A stretch of 64,000 nt of DNA from JACOND01 sp965202795 (GCA_965202795.1 OZ241848.1:1984001-2048000); one strand, 5' to 3'. Positions 34,651 to 44,221 are shown, counted from the stretch's first letter. Notes: a model not told the origin generated them from the sequence alone. Program-made: numbers and translations.

Positions 34651-36035
34651 TGTTTTGGCGCCTCAAAAAAATCTGTGTGAAAAAAAGCCCAAAATTATTT
34701 AAAAAGGCTGGCGCCGCCCTGAAGGCGCTTGCTCTTTGTCCAGCTCTTTTCGCCGCTGCCGCGCGGGCGGACTTTCAGGAAAGCGGCCGCGGGGGGGAGA
34801 TGGCCGCGGGGCTGTCCATTGAAACAGGCCTGCAGCCCGCCGGCAAAATCACAAGCGGCAATTACTCAGGCTCTGGATTTTTCCTGGAGGGCGGAGTTTT
34901 TGTGACGGCCTTTCATGTGATGGAGCGGCTTCTAAAGGCGGCTCCGCTGGACAGAGCGCTTATTCTCCACGCCGGCAGACAATACGCAGTCAGAGGGATC
35001 AAAAGGCTCTCCGCCCCGCTGGATCTGGCTCTTCTGGAGGCTGAAGGCTATAAAGGCCCGGCTTTAAAGCTTTCCAGATTTTCTGAAAGCTTTCCTGAAA
35101 GCTCCCAAGAGACTCCATTTAAAGATCTTTGCGCCGGAGGGGCTTATATCATGGGCTTTCCCCTTTTTGGCGCGGGCCTGCAAAAGGTCAAGGCTGTCTG
35201 CGGGGCGGCGGGCCGGGATTATGTTGTCAGCGGCAGGGTTTTTATGGATGGCTTTAGCGGAGCGCCGGTTTTGAGCGGACAGGGCCAGGTCCTGGGAGCC
35301 GTCTCTTACGGCTTTTCCAATATTGTTTTTATCACTCAGAGCGGGGACATCAAAAAACTGGCAATGTCTCAAGCCGCCGCGGATTCTCCCGCTGCCCGGC
35401 CCCTAACAGATCAGGAGGCCCGGCGGCAGGTAGAGATGGAGGCGGAAAATCTCGAAAAGCTTGCGGACAGCGGCCATGCGCTGGCCCAGTACCGCTTGAG
35501 CCTTCGCCTGAGGCAGAGAGACCTGGCTGCCGCAGCGCGCTATTTGGCTCTGTCGGCGGAGCGGGGATTCATCCCGGCGCAGTCTGACCTGGGGCTGGCG
35601 CTTTTTCAGGGGCGCGGCATGGACAAGGACAAAGAGCGGGCCGTTTATTGGCTCCGCCAGGCCGCGGAGCGGGGCTTTCCTCCGGCGCGGTTTAATCTGG
35701 CCATCTTTTTTGGACAGGAGGGCGATTTCCAAAACCTGGAAAAGTCATTTTACTGGCACCGGCTGGCTGCGGAGCAGGGCTTTGCGCCGGCCATGTTTCA
35801 CTTAGGCTCTATGATGAGAGAGGGCAGGAGGGCTGATCGGGAGGGAGAGCGGGCCGCTTACTGGATCCGCCTGTCGGCGGAGCGGGGGTTTGCCCCGGCG
35901 CAGATGCTTTTGGCCGAAATGCTGAAAACAGGGGATGGCCTTCCCCAGGATGACAAAGAGGCTTTTTACTGGCTCCGCCAGCTGGCGGAGCAGAGGCGCG
36001 GCAGAATGGGGGCGCGGCGCTTTTCTCCTCCTTAG
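34650..36035 (+). CDS. Exported trypsin-like protease fused to Sel1 repeats
   Basis: The 461-residue product has a basic start and a hydrophobic signal segment (LKALALCPALFAAAARA). A serine protease domain follows, with the triad visible as H in GVFVTAFHVMERL, D in APLDLALLEAEG and S in DGFSGAPVLSG. Four to five Sel1 repeats (ERAVYWLRQAAERGFPPARF, KSFYWHRLAAEQGFAPAMFH) fill residues about 270-450. Sel1 repeats bind partner proteins, so it may be a periplasmic protease with its own docking module. ATG 34650 begins on the last base of the tRNA CCA. GTG at codon 10 is an alternative start. Confidence 0.82.
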   Translation: MFWRLKKICVKKSPKLFKKAGAALKALALCPALFAAAARADFQESGRGGEMAAGLSIETGLQPAGKITSGNYSGSGFFLEGGVFVTAFHVMERLLKAAPLDRALILHAGRQYAVRGIKRLSAPLDLALLEAEGYKGPALKLSRFSESFPESSQETPFKDLCAGGAYIMGFPLFGAGLQKVKAVCGAAGRDYVVSGRVFMDGFSGAPVLSGQGQVLGAVSYGFSNIVFITQSGDIKKLAMSQAAADSPAARPLTDQEARRQVEMEAENLEKLADSGHALAQYRLSLRLRQRDLAAAARYLALSAERGFIPAQSDLGLALFQGRGMDKDKERAVYWLRQAAERGFPPARFNLAIFFGQEGDFQNLEKSFYWHRLAAEQGFAPAMFHLGSMMREGRRADREGERAAYWIRLSAERGFAPAQMLLAEMLKTGDGLPQDDKEAFYWLRQLAEQRRGRMGARRFSPP

Positions 36036-36059
36036 ATCTGGCTTTATGAGGGCTTTGGG

Positions 36060-37658
36060 GTGAGTTTTCCATGCCAGCCGCTGGCCAGCCGGGAGCAAAG
36101 CCGCGAGCTGGACAGCCGGGCCGCCGCGCGGGGGCTTTCGGGCGAATCCCTGATGGAGGAGGCCGGATCCAAAGCCGCCCAGCGGATTTTAGAGAGATAT
36201 CCCAAGGCCAGATCCTTTGCTGTTTTTTGCGGCCCCGGCCATAACGGGGGCGACGGCTGGGCTGCGGCCCGCTGCTTAAACGGCTCAGGCCGGCGGGCCG
36301 CTGTCTATGCCTTTAAAAGCTCCCGCCGGCTTGTTCAGATTCAAAGGCGGAAGGCTCTGGCCTCTGGAGTCCCCGCAAAAAAATGGAATCAATGGGAGCC
36401 GGCTGAGGGGGAGGTCTTGATTGACGCTGTGTTTGGCTCCGGGCTTTCGCGAAGCGTCAAAGGGGATTTTTTTGCGCTGATCTCCCGGATCAGAGACAGC
36501 CGCCTGCCTGTGGCCTCTCTGGATATGCCCTCCGGCCTTTGCGCCTCCACGGGGCGGGTTTTGGGCCTTGCGGTCAAAGCCTCCCTCTCTTTAACTTTTG
36601 CTCTGGGCAAACTGGGGCTTTATATCGGCGAAGGGCCGGCCCATGCCGGAAAGCTTGAGATCATTCCCTTAAGCTTCCCGCGCCGGCTTCTGGATCAAGT
36701 CTGCAGCAGCTTTTTTTTGGTTTCCAAAAAGAGCGCGGCGCGGGTTTTGCCATCGCTTCCGCCCGAAGCCAATAAATCCCACAGAGGGCGGACACTGATC
36801 GCCGCGGGGCGGCGGGGGCTGTGGGGCTGCGGCCTGCTTGCCTGCCGCGGCGCCATAACGGCGGGGAGCGGCTATGTGACATGGGCGGGCAATCCAGACG
36901 GGGAGGGGGCCGGAGATCCCCCTTCAGCCGCAAACGATCAAAAAGCCCCCCGCAATAGGGGAGCCGCCAAAGGATCCGGCTCCGATGAATATCCTTATGA
37001 GGGGTTATGGAAGGCCCCTGAAATTTTAACCTTGCGGCTGAATGATCCTCAGCTGTTTCACAGGCAGACAGCCATCGCGGCGGGGCCGGGCCTGGGATTC
37101 AGCGCCTCAGCCGAGAGGTTTCTTTTGAGGCTTCAGGGCCAGGGCGCGCCGGCGGTTTTGGACGCGGACGCGCTGACTCTGATCGCCGCGCGGAAAACAA
37201 AAGCTTTAAGCCGGCCCGGCAAAAACCGCTTGATGACTCCGCACAGCGGCGAGCTTTCCCGCCTTCTTGGAATCCCGGCCAAAGACATTGAGCGCGGCCG
37301 GCCCGGCGCTGCCGCTGCCGGCGCCAAAGCCTTTGGCTGCTGGCTTTTGCTTAAGGGCTTTCGCTCAGTCTTGTCTGACGGCAAAAAAAGCTATATCATC
37401 GCCAGCGGCAATTCCGCTTTGGGAAAGGCCGGGACCGGAGATGTTTTGACGGGAATGGCCGCGGGGCTTTTGGCTCAGGGCCTGCCTCTTCCTGAGGCGG
37501 CGGCGCTGGCCGCGAGCCTTCATGGCGCGGCTGCGGAGCGCTGGATTCGCCTGGGGAGGGATATCAGCAGCTTTTCGGCTGCCGCGCTTTTAGATGAGCT
37601 GCCTTTTGTGATGTCCGAGTTCCGGTCTCTGGCCTCCGGCAGACCGGCGCTCTCATAA
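36060..37658 (+). CDS. nnr: Bifunctional NAD(P)H-hydrate epimerase/dehydratase
   Basis: Repairs damaged NADH and NADPH hydrates. The 532-residue product fuses the YjeF-N epimerase domain (FCGPGHNGGDGWAAARCL near 58) to the ADP-dependent YjeF-C dehydratase of the ribokinase fold (AAGPGLGFS; NSALGKAGTGDVLTGMAAGL near 460). A Pro/Asn-rich insertion sits between strands of the second domain near 285-310. It starts at GTG 36060, 25 bases after the protease gene, so co-expression is possible. Confidence 0.93.
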   Translation: MSFPCQPLASREQSRELDSRAAARGLSGESLMEEAGSKAAQRILERYPKARSFAVFCGPGHNGGDGWAAARCLNGSGRRAAVYAFKSSRRLVQIQRRKALASGVPAKKWNQWEPAEGEVLIDAVFGSGLSRSVKGDFFALISRIRDSRLPVASLDMPSGLCASTGRVLGLAVKASLSLTFALGKLGLYIGEGPAHAGKLEIIPLSFPRRLLDQVCSSFFLVSKKSAARVLPSLPPEANKSHRGRTLIAAGRRGLWGCGLLACRGAITAGSGYVTWAGNPDGEGAGDPPSAANDQKAPRNRGAAKGSGSDEYPYEGLWKAPEILTLRLNDPQLFHRQTAIAAGPGLGFSASAERFLLRLQGQGAPAVLDADALTLIAARKTKALSRPGKNRLMTPHSGELSRLLGIPAKDIERGRPGAAAAGAKAFGCWLLLKGFRSVLSDGKKSYIIASGNSALGKAGTGDVLTGMAAGLLAQGLPLPEAAALAASLHGAAAERWIRLGRDISSFSAAALLDELPFVMSEFRSLASGRPALS

Positions 37659-37668
37659 ACATCCGGCT

Positions 37669-38760
37669 TTAGGCTGCCGGCCTGGCTTTCTCTTTTCGGG
37701 AGTTAAAAAAATCAAACACTGTCAGCTCAATTTTTTTTATGGTTTTCCGCTCATTGATGGCTTTGCCTGACAGCCCCAAAAAAACATGCTCAATTTCCGA
37801 TGCCTGGTTTTTGATGGGGATGGCCGTTACATGTTTTGGAAACTGGCTCCAGCCAATTTTTGTGAAAAAATTTGCATTGCCCTCATTTTTTGGCGCAAAG
37901 CCATGATAGGGAAAGCCCTTTGCCGTCACTTTAAAAAGAGAGTTTTCCGACAGGCTGATCAAACTCCGGCTTTTGTCAAGATCTGCGGTTATGCCTGAAG
38001 TCCACTCAAAGGGAAACAAAAGCCCTTTCCGGTTTTCTAAAACCATGCAGCTGAAAAAGCAGGGCGTGGTTCGGGCCCAAAGCTGGCCAAACAATTTCTG
38101 ATCTTGAGCGGCGGGCTTTAAGATAAAGTTTGTGACAGTCATTTCCTCTGAATGCTGATCTTGCCTCACAGAGGCTTTTTCCTCTGGAGCGGAAGCCTCA
38201 GCCCCGGCGGTTTTTGCCGGCAGGCCCAAGCCGGCCGGCCCGGCGCCCTTCAGCCTGTCAGGATTGTTTTGAAAAGATCTCCGCGCGGGCTTGCCGGCGG
38301 CCGCCGGCTTTTTGAGGGCAGGCTCCGCTTCCGGCGCCGCGGCTGTTTGGGCCTGCCTTTTCATTGTTTTCCAGTTGATTTTCAGCGCCCTGTCTGTGAC
38401 CAAAACGAGGCGGCCCTTAAAGGGCCAGTTTTTGAATCCTTCAGGCGGCTCAAGGCAGCCGACAAAAACCACATCATTCCAAACCCAGACCGGCATCAAA
38501 TCCTCCCGCCACTCCGCAAGGCCGCCAAGCGCCTCCCACTGGTCTTTTTTCATAAAGCTGTTTTCAAAAAACATGTGATCCAGGACAGGCAGCTGGTAAA
38601 TCTCCGAGGCCCATTCAAAGTAGCTCTTTCTGCTGACGATCTTCTTATTCAGGCAGTAAGCGAGAAAGCCCTCTTTGGCCTGGGACTGCTTCCACTGGAT
38701 AAAGCTGTTTTCCCCGGCCTGAAGGGGGGCGGCCCATGGATAATCGGAAAGGGATTTCAT
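37669..38760 (-). CDS. Hypothetical protein with possible GspE-N-like domain
   Basis: The 363-residue product begins with a helical domain (GFLAYCLNKKIVSRKSYFEW, then ASEIYQLPVLDHMFFENSF) resembling the N-terminal domain of secretion ATPases of the GspE/PilB kind. A low-complexity linker (about 135-195) follows. The C-terminal part (PCFFSCMVLENRKGLLFPFE; HVFLGLSGKAINERKTIKKI) looks like a GAF-type sensor fold. Both readings are weak pattern resemblance. No motor motifs (Walker A) are present. It is single, convergent with nnr and divergent from iscS. Confidence 0.5.
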   Translation of the reverse strand: MKSLSDYPWAAPLQAGENSFIQWKQSQAKEGFLAYCLNKKIVSRKSYFEWASEIYQLPVLDHMFFENSFMKKDQWEALGGLAEWREDLMPVWVWNDVVFVGCLEPPEGFKNWPFKGRLVLVTDRALKINWKTMKRQAQTAAAPEAEPALKKPAAAGKPARRSFQNNPDRLKGAGPAGLGLPAKTAGAEASAPEEKASVRQDQHSEEMTVTNFILKPAAQDQKLFGQLWARTTPCFFSCMVLENRKGLLFPFEWTSGITADLDKSRSLISLSENSLFKVTAKGFPYHGFAPKNEGNANFFTKIGWSQFPKHVTAIPIKNQASEIEHVFLGLSGKAINERKTIKKIELTVFDFFNSRKEKARPAA

Positions 38761-38947
38761 ATTTGTTTTATCGGAGGCTGAAACAAATTTCTTTAATCCG
38801 CCGCCGAAACAGCCCTCCGGCTTGCCTCATCCCCATCTTTTTGATAATCATGACGCAGCCCCTCAGTTATTTTATGCCGGCCGCGCTGTCTGGCTTTGAG
38901 CCTTAATGATGTCATAACCCCCCGCTGTTGTTTTCCGCTGATCGCAA

Positions 38948-40111
38948 ATGGCGCCTCAGAGAGTGTATTTGGACTATAACGCCGCGGCGCCCCTTTTGCC
39001 CGCCGCCCGCCGCGGGGCGGAAAAGGCATTTGAGGAGCTGGGGAACCCCAGCTCGGTCCATCAGGACGCGGCCGGCGCCAAAGCTCTTTTGTGGGGCGCG
39101 CGGCAGAGCATTGCCGGGTTTATCGGCTGCCATCCCCTGGAGCTGATCTTCACAAGCGGCGCCACAGAGGCCAGCAATCATGCCCTGAAGGCAGTCTTTG
39201 AGGGCGCAAAAGGGGGCGGAAGATCCGAGCTGATGGTTTCCGCCGTGGAGCACCCCAGCGTCATGGCGGCGGCGGAATATCTTGCTGAAAAAGGCGTCAA
39301 AACTCATGTCATCCCTGTTTCAAAAGAGGGGCTGATTGACGAGGATTTTTTTGAGCGGCATTTGAGCGCAAAAACCCTGCTGGCCTCTGTGATGATGGCC
39401 AACAACGAAACCGGCGCTCTTTATCCTGTGAAAAAGCTGGCCAAAAAGGCCCATAAGCTGGGGGCCTTGTTCCACAGTGACATGGCTCAGGCCCTGGGCA
39501 AAAAGCGCTTCAGCCTGCAGGATCTGGAGCTGGATCTGGCCAGCTTTTCGGCCCATAAATGCTACGCCCTAAAGGGATTCGGGGTTTTGTATTGCCGGCG
39601 GGGGATGGATATGGGGAGCTTTATTCATGGGGGGCCTCAGGAGCGGGGCCGCCGGGCCGGGACCGAAAACCTTCCAGGGGCTGCCGCCCTTGGCCATCTG
39701 TTAGCCGAAAAGGGGGGGGAGATTTTGAGCGAGGCCCCGCGGATTGAGGCCCTTCGGGACAAAATGGAGGCCGGGATTTTGGATCTGATTCCCGGAGCGC
39801 GGGCGCTTGGCCGCGGGGGCCGGCGGCTGGGCAACACCTCCTGCCTTTACATTCCCGATATTGAGGGGGAGACTCTGCTGATGAGCTTGGATCTCAAGGG
39901 CTTTTCTGTTAGTGTGGGGTCAGCCTGCAATTCTGGGAAGCTGGGGGCCAGCTCCGTCCTGAGGGCTATGGGCATGACAGAGGAGGAGGCGCGAAGCTGC
40001 ATGCGGGTGAGCCTGGGCTATGGCTCAAAGGCGGAAGATCTGGAGCGCTTTGCGGAGGCTCTGGCTGAAACTGTCCGCCGGCTCCGCAGCCTCCGCAGCG
40101 GCCTTGGCTAA
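38948..40111 (+). CDS. iscS: Cysteine desulfurase (IscS/NifS family)
   Basis: PLP enzyme that takes sulfur from cysteine for tRNA thiolation and Fe-S clusters. Motifs in the 387-residue product: YLDYNAAAPLLP start, GNPSSVHQDAAGAKA, FTSGATEASNHAL, the PLP lysine in FSAHKCYALKGFGVLYC, and the catalytic cysteine loop SVGSACNSGKLGAS. It lies 68 bases before mnmA, so it is the likely sulfur donor for that enzyme. No iscU or iscR is seen nearby. Confidence 0.93.
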   Translation: MAPQRVYLDYNAAAPLLPAARRGAEKAFEELGNPSSVHQDAAGAKALLWGARQSIAGFIGCHPLELIFTSGATEASNHALKAVFEGAKGGGRSELMVSAVEHPSVMAAAEYLAEKGVKTHVIPVSKEGLIDEDFFERHLSAKTLLASVMMANNETGALYPVKKLAKKAHKLGALFHSDMAQALGKKRFSLQDLELDLASFSAHKCYALKGFGVLYCRRGMDMGSFIHGGPQERGRRAGTENLPGAAALGHLLAEKGGEILSEAPRIEALRDKMEAGILDLIPGARALGRGGRRLGNTSCLYIPDIEGETLLMSLDLKGFSVSVGSACNSGKLGASSVLRAMGMTEEEARSCMRVSLGYGSKAEDLERFAEALAETVRRLRSLRSGLG

Positions 40112-40179
40112 AAGCTCCCGCCTCAAGCCCCGCTTCGGCGCTTTGCTCCGGGCGGGCGGAAAAAAAGAGCGGCGAAGCA

Positions 40180-41283
40180 ATGAAGGCAAAAAACAAAAAA
40201 GTTCTGGCGGCGATGAGCGGCGGCGTGGACAGCTCCGTCGCGGCGGCCCTGCTGAAAGATCAGGGCTATGATCTTGTTGGCGTCACGATGCAGGTCTGGG
40301 ATTATTCCAAAAACTCCGATGAGACAGGCTGCGGAACCTGCTGCTCCAGAGGGGATCTGGAGGACGCCCGCGCGGTCTGCGCCGCCCTTGACATTCCCTT
40401 TTATGTCTTAAACTGCGAGGAGTTGTTTCAGGAGAAAGTCATTGACCCCTTTGTGGAGGATTACCTTTCAGGCCGGACTCCATCGCCCTGCTCTCAGTGC
40501 AACACTTTTTTGAAATTCCATTATCTGATCACAAAAATGGAGGAGCTGGAGTGCGATTATCTGGCCACAGGCCATTACGCTGAGCTGAAGCCTCTTGAGG
40601 GCGGAACATTCGGGGTTTTTGAAAGCCGCAGCCTTTGGAAAGATCAAACTTACTTTTTGTTCACTTTGAAGCCTGAGATTTTGCCGCGGATTTTGTTTCC
40701 TGTCGGCTCAATGGACAAAAATGAAGTCCGCCGGATTGCTGAGGAAAAGCGCCTCCCCGTGTTCCAGAAAAAAGACTCCACAGGGATCTGCTTTGCGGGA
40801 AGCCGGGGCTACAAAAGCTTTATCGCCGATTATCTCTCCCGGCCGGGGGCTGAGGCCAAATTCGGCGCCTCAAAAAAAGGCCTTTTTCGGCTTTATCCCG
40901 ATGGCGAAATTTTGGGGGAGCATGCGGGAATCCATAATTTTACTGTGGGACAGAGGAGGGGCTTGGGCCTTGCCTGGCATGCCCCTCTTTATGTCGCGCG
41001 GATTGACCGGCAGGCTGCGGAGGTCTGGCTGGGGGAGGAGTCCGCGCTTTACTCTGACGAGGCGGAGCTGGCGGATGTCCATTTTTTGGATGAGGCGCGA
41101 GCGGGGGAGCAGCTGAGAGTCAAAATCCGCTTTCATGATCCCGGCAGCCCGGCCATCATCCGCAAAACAGGAAGCGGCTTTCGCTTAAAATTTTTAAAGC
41201 CGCAAAAGGCTGTGGCCCCAGGGCAGTCTGCGGTTTTCTACAGGGGCCGGCGCCTCATTGGCGGCGGCGTCATTCAAAAATGA
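40180..41283 (+). CDS. mnmA: tRNA 2-thiouridylase MnmA
   Basis: Adds sulfur to U34 of tRNA for Lys, Glu and Gln. The 367-residue product has the P-loop AAMSGGVDSSVAAALLKDQG near residue 8, the catalytic cysteine motif PCSQCNTFLKF and the second cysteine in DSTGICFAGSRGY. The two cysteines relay persulfide sulfur from the desulfurase. It overlaps the next gene by four bases (ATGA), showing translational coupling with mtaB. Confidence 0.96.
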   Translation: MKAKNKKVLAAMSGGVDSSVAAALLKDQGYDLVGVTMQVWDYSKNSDETGCGTCCSRGDLEDARAVCAALDIPFYVLNCEELFQEKVIDPFVEDYLSGRTPSPCSQCNTFLKFHYLITKMEELECDYLATGHYAELKPLEGGTFGVFESRSLWKDQTYFLFTLKPEILPRILFPVGSMDKNEVRRIAEEKRLPVFQKKDSTGICFAGSRGYKSFIADYLSRPGAEAKFGASKKGLFRLYPDGEILGEHAGIHNFTVGQRRGLGLAWHAPLYVARIDRQAAEVWLGEESALYSDEAELADVHFLDEARAGEQLRVKIRFHDPGSPAIIRKTGSGFRLKFLKPQKAVAPGQSAVFYRGRRLIGGGVIQK

Positions 41284-42590
41284 AGCCCCCCATAGAGGTT
41301 AAAACTTTTGGCTGCAAGCTGAACCAGTATGACAGCTCGCTGCTCAAAGCGCGGCTGCAGGCGGAGCTGGCGCCCTCTAAAAGCAGCCCGCCGCGGCCGG
41401 TTGTTGTTTTTAACACCTGCGCGGTGACAGCTGAGGCGGGGCGCGAGATCCGGCGCGAGGCCGCCCGGCTGAAAAGAAAAAACCCGGAGGCTTTTCTCGC
41501 CGTGACAGGCTGCGGCGCCCAGGTGGAGACCGGGCTTTACGCCCAAAGTCCATGGGTTGATCTTGTGGCCGGCAACTCTCACAAAAAAGATCTGCCGCTG
41601 ATTTTAAAAAACGCCCTGAGCGCTGAAGCGCGGCAGGGCGCGGCCAAAGGCGCGCCGCCAGAGAGGCGGAAGATTTTTCATTCCAATATTTTCAAGTCTT
41701 CCGCAGCGGACAGCGGCCTCCCCTCTGTGGACGAGGGGCGGACCCGGAGTTTTTTAAAAATCCAGGACGGCTGCGACAGCTTCTGTACATTTTGCGTCAT
41801 CCCCTTTGCAAGGGGGAAGAGCCGGAGCCTGCCCATTGCCCATCTTGCGCGGGCAGCCCGGAAGCTTGCCTCTGAGGGCGCCATGGAGATTGTTCTCACA
41901 GGGGTTCACATCGGGGATTACAGCGACGGAGAGCGGGATCTTGCCGATTTGGTTCAGGCTCTTTTGAAGGAGACGGAGATCCCCAGAATCCGGCTGAGCA
42001 GCCTTGAGCCGCCGGATCTGACAGAGCGGCTTTTGGACTGCTTTTGCAGCGACAGGCTCTGCCCTCATTTTCACCTGAGCCTCCAAAGCCTCAGCTCCCC
42101 GGTTTTAAAGGCCATGAAGCGCCAATACAGCCGGAAGGGCGCGGAGCGGGCTCTGGCCCTTATCGCAAAGCGCTTTCCGCGGGCTTTTGCCGGGATGGAT
42201 TTAATTGCCGGCTTCCCCTCAGAATCAGAGGAGAGCTTTCAGGAAACTTATCAGGCGCTGGCGGACAGCCCATGGACAAAAGTCCATGTTTTCCCCTACA
42301 GCCCGCGGGAGCGGACTTATGCCGCCAGAATGGCCGGCCTCAGCCGCCGCGAGATCCTCCGCCGGGCCTCGCAAATCCGCAGCCTGAGCGGCTTTCGCTA
42401 TGAGCAGGCGCGGCAGGCGCAGCTGGGATCAATAAAGCGGGTTCTGCTGTTTAAGGGCGACAGCCGAAAGGGGCTGAGCAGAGATTACTGGCGGATATCG
42501 CTCCCCCCGTCCCATAAAAAAGGCGAGCGCAAGGTCCTGATTCAAGGCGCCGCTCAAGGCTCTGACTCGCTGACCGCTGATTTTCTCTAA
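41280..42590 (+). CDS. mtaB: tRNA t6A37 methylthiotransferase MtaB
   Basis: Radical-SAM enzyme that puts a methylthio group on t6A37 of tRNAs reading ANN codons. The 436-residue product has the UPF0004 cysteines (KTFGCKLNQYDSS, NTCAVTAEAGREI, GCGAQVETG) and the cluster motif DGCDSFCTFCVIPFARGKS. The KLNQYDS signature marks the MtaB branch and separates it from MiaB at 21779. It overlaps mnmA by four bases. With iscS and mnmA it forms a small tRNA sulfur-modification operon. Confidence 0.93.
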   Translation: MKPPIEVKTFGCKLNQYDSSLLKARLQAELAPSKSSPPRPVVVFNTCAVTAEAGREIRREAARLKRKNPEAFLAVTGCGAQVETGLYAQSPWVDLVAGNSHKKDLPLILKNALSAEARQGAAKGAPPERRKIFHSNIFKSSAADSGLPSVDEGRTRSFLKIQDGCDSFCTFCVIPFARGKSRSLPIAHLARAARKLASEGAMEIVLTGVHIGDYSDGERDLADLVQALLKETEIPRIRLSSLEPPDLTERLLDCFCSDRLCPHFHLSLQSLSSPVLKAMKRQYSRKGAERALALIAKRFPRAFAGMDLIAGFPSESEESFQETYQALADSPWTKVHVFPYSPRERTYAARMAGLSRREILRRASQIRSLSGFRYEQARQAQLGSIKRVLLFKGDSRKGLSRDYWRISLPPSHKKGERKVLIQGAAQGSDSLTADFL

Positions 42591-42622
42591 AGAGCCGCCC
42601 CCAGCCTGCCGAAAAGCATGGC

Positions 42623-43606
42623 GTGAGGCAAGTTCAGAAATTGCTGCCCGCCGCGGCAGCTGGTTTTTTAGCTTTTGGATCCGCAGCGGCTCTGGCTTTG
42701 CCGGCTTCGGCGGGCCTGAAAGCCGCAGCCTCCCGCCTGCAAAAAACCGCGCCCAGCGAGTGGGCGGAATATCAAAAGCGGCAGACAAGGCTGAGATCTC
42801 AAAAAAACAAATTAGAGGGCGCCTTCCATGGGTTTGAACAGGCCGAAGCCCGGCTGGATCGGGAAATCAAAAAATCCTCTCTCCTGCAGCTCTATAAAAA
42901 GGCTTACTCTGAGTTTAAAAGCGCGGAGCTGAAGTTTCTCAAGGCCGCTCCCCGTGATCTGAGGGAAAATCAGGAGGCATGGGCGGGGTTTAACCATGTT
43001 TTAAATGAATTGAGCGGGCTTCTCCCGGAAAGAGACAGAAAGTGGATTGAGCCATGGGGGACAGCGACAACATTTTGGAATTCAAAAAAGAAATACAAAA
43101 AGTTCAGAGCAAAGCAGAGGCAAATAAAATACGCTCATCCTGAAAAATGGGAGCGGTATCAAAAAGCTCTGAAAAGGCTTCAGCTCTCCATGTCCGCTCC
43201 AAAAAAAACCTCGCCAAAAGAGTGGAGCCAATACAGAGAGGCTCTAAACAAATACAGAAACTTGGGGCATGAGGCCAGACAGGCGGCTTTGGGCGGGAAG
43301 GTTGATTTTTGGGAAAAGGCATTTGATGAGCTGGAGGCCGCCGCCGCTGAGACAGCAAAATCAAAAAGGCTTTTGAGAGAGGCGCTTCGCGCCCTGCAAA
43401 CAGCCGCCCCAAAGGAGCTGGCTGAATACAATAAGGCTGTGTTTGGGGGGGAGGGCGCGCCCGCGCCTGAAAAAAAAGCAGCCGCCGGCGGCGGAGCCTC
43501 TCATTTTGCAGCGAGGCCGCCGCTGAAGGCGGCCGCCGGCGCGGCAAAATCAGCTAAAAAAGCCGGCGGCGCGCAAAGGCATTTGGCCAAAGGCCCCTCT
43601 CCTTAA
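42623..43606 (+). CDS. Exported helical protein with repeated P-x-EW-x-EYQKA motif
   Basis: The 327-residue product has a signal peptide (LLPAAAAGFLAFGSAAALALPASA). At least five degenerate motifs occur along the chain: APSEWAEYQKR, APRDLRENQEAW, HPEKWERYQKALK, SPKEWSQYREALNK and APKELAEYNKA. The rest is Lys/Ala-rich helix, ending in an Ala/Lys/Gly tail. I do not recognise the family. The start is GTG 42623. It lies between mtaB and gspG in the same direction, so a link to secretion is possible but unproven. Confidence 0.65.
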   Translation: MRQVQKLLPAAAAGFLAFGSAAALALPASAGLKAAASRLQKTAPSEWAEYQKRQTRLRSQKNKLEGAFHGFEQAEARLDREIKKSSLLQLYKKAYSEFKSAELKFLKAAPRDLRENQEAWAGFNHVLNELSGLLPERDRKWIEPWGTATTFWNSKKKYKKFRAKQRQIKYAHPEKWERYQKALKRLQLSMSAPKKTSPKEWSQYREALNKYRNLGHEARQAALGGKVDFWEKAFDELEAAAAETAKSKRLLREALRALQTAAPKELAEYNKAVFGGEGAPAPEKKAAAGGGASHFAARPPLKAAAGAAKSAKKAGGAQRHLAKGPSP

Positions 43607-43780
43607 AAAATGCCTGAGAAGTTTTCCGCCCCCCAATAAAGCTTGACCGGCCCCTTGAATCCTGCTATTCAGGGAGAGCGCTGTTTTTTTTGAGCGGCGG
43701 GCGGGCCTCGCAGCGAGTGTCATAAAGCTCTCAGGCGGGGGGGAGTTTCGGGCTGAGCAAAGGAGGAGGCTGAAACAATC

Positions 43781-44194
43781 ATGATTTTAAAAAGCCAGAG
43801 GGGGATGACCCTGATTGAAATTTTGGTGGTTGTGGCCATCATCGGATTTTTGTTTGTGGTTGTGGGCCGCGGCGTTAACCGCCGCATGCAGAAGGCCAAG
43901 GGGCATCAGGCAAAAATTGTCATTGGCATAGTCAAAGACGCTCTGATGGAATTTAATATTGACTGCGGCTATTACCCGGAAACTCTGGATGACTTGATTG
44001 AGCAGCCCAATGACTGCGAGTCCTGGGGCCCGGACCCTTATCTGGAAAACAGGAAAATTCCAAAAGACCCATGGAACAACCGCCTGATTTATGAATTTGA
44101 CGCTGAGTCCTCCAGTTATGTGATCATCAGCCATGGGGCGGACCGCCGGCCCGGCGGAGCGGGCCGCAATAAAGACATCAGCTCCATGGACTGA
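43781..44194 (+). CDS. gspG: Type II secretion major pseudopilin GspG
   Basis: Main subunit of the secretion pseudopilus. The leader MILKSQRG is followed by MTLIEILVVVAIIGFLFVVV, with the prepilin peptidase site after the glycine and the conserved Glu at +5. The mature part shows the GspG C-terminal fold (CGYYPETLDDLIEQP, DPWNNRLIYEF). AGGAGG lies upstream. It begins a five-gene pseudopilin run GHIJK. Confidence 0.95.
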   Translation: MILKSQRGMTLIEILVVVAIIGFLFVVVGRGVNRRMQKAKGHQAKIVIGIVKDALMEFNIDCGYYPETLDDLIEQPNDCESWGPDPYLENRKIPKDPWNNRLIYEFDAESSSYVIISHGADRRPGGAGRNKDISSMD

Positions 44195-44221
44195 GCCGGC
44201 TTTTTAAAGCAGGCGGGCAAA

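Noticed and set aside
37669..38760. GspE secretion ATPase
   Set aside because: Only a weak resemblance to the N-terminal domain; no Walker A or B motif.
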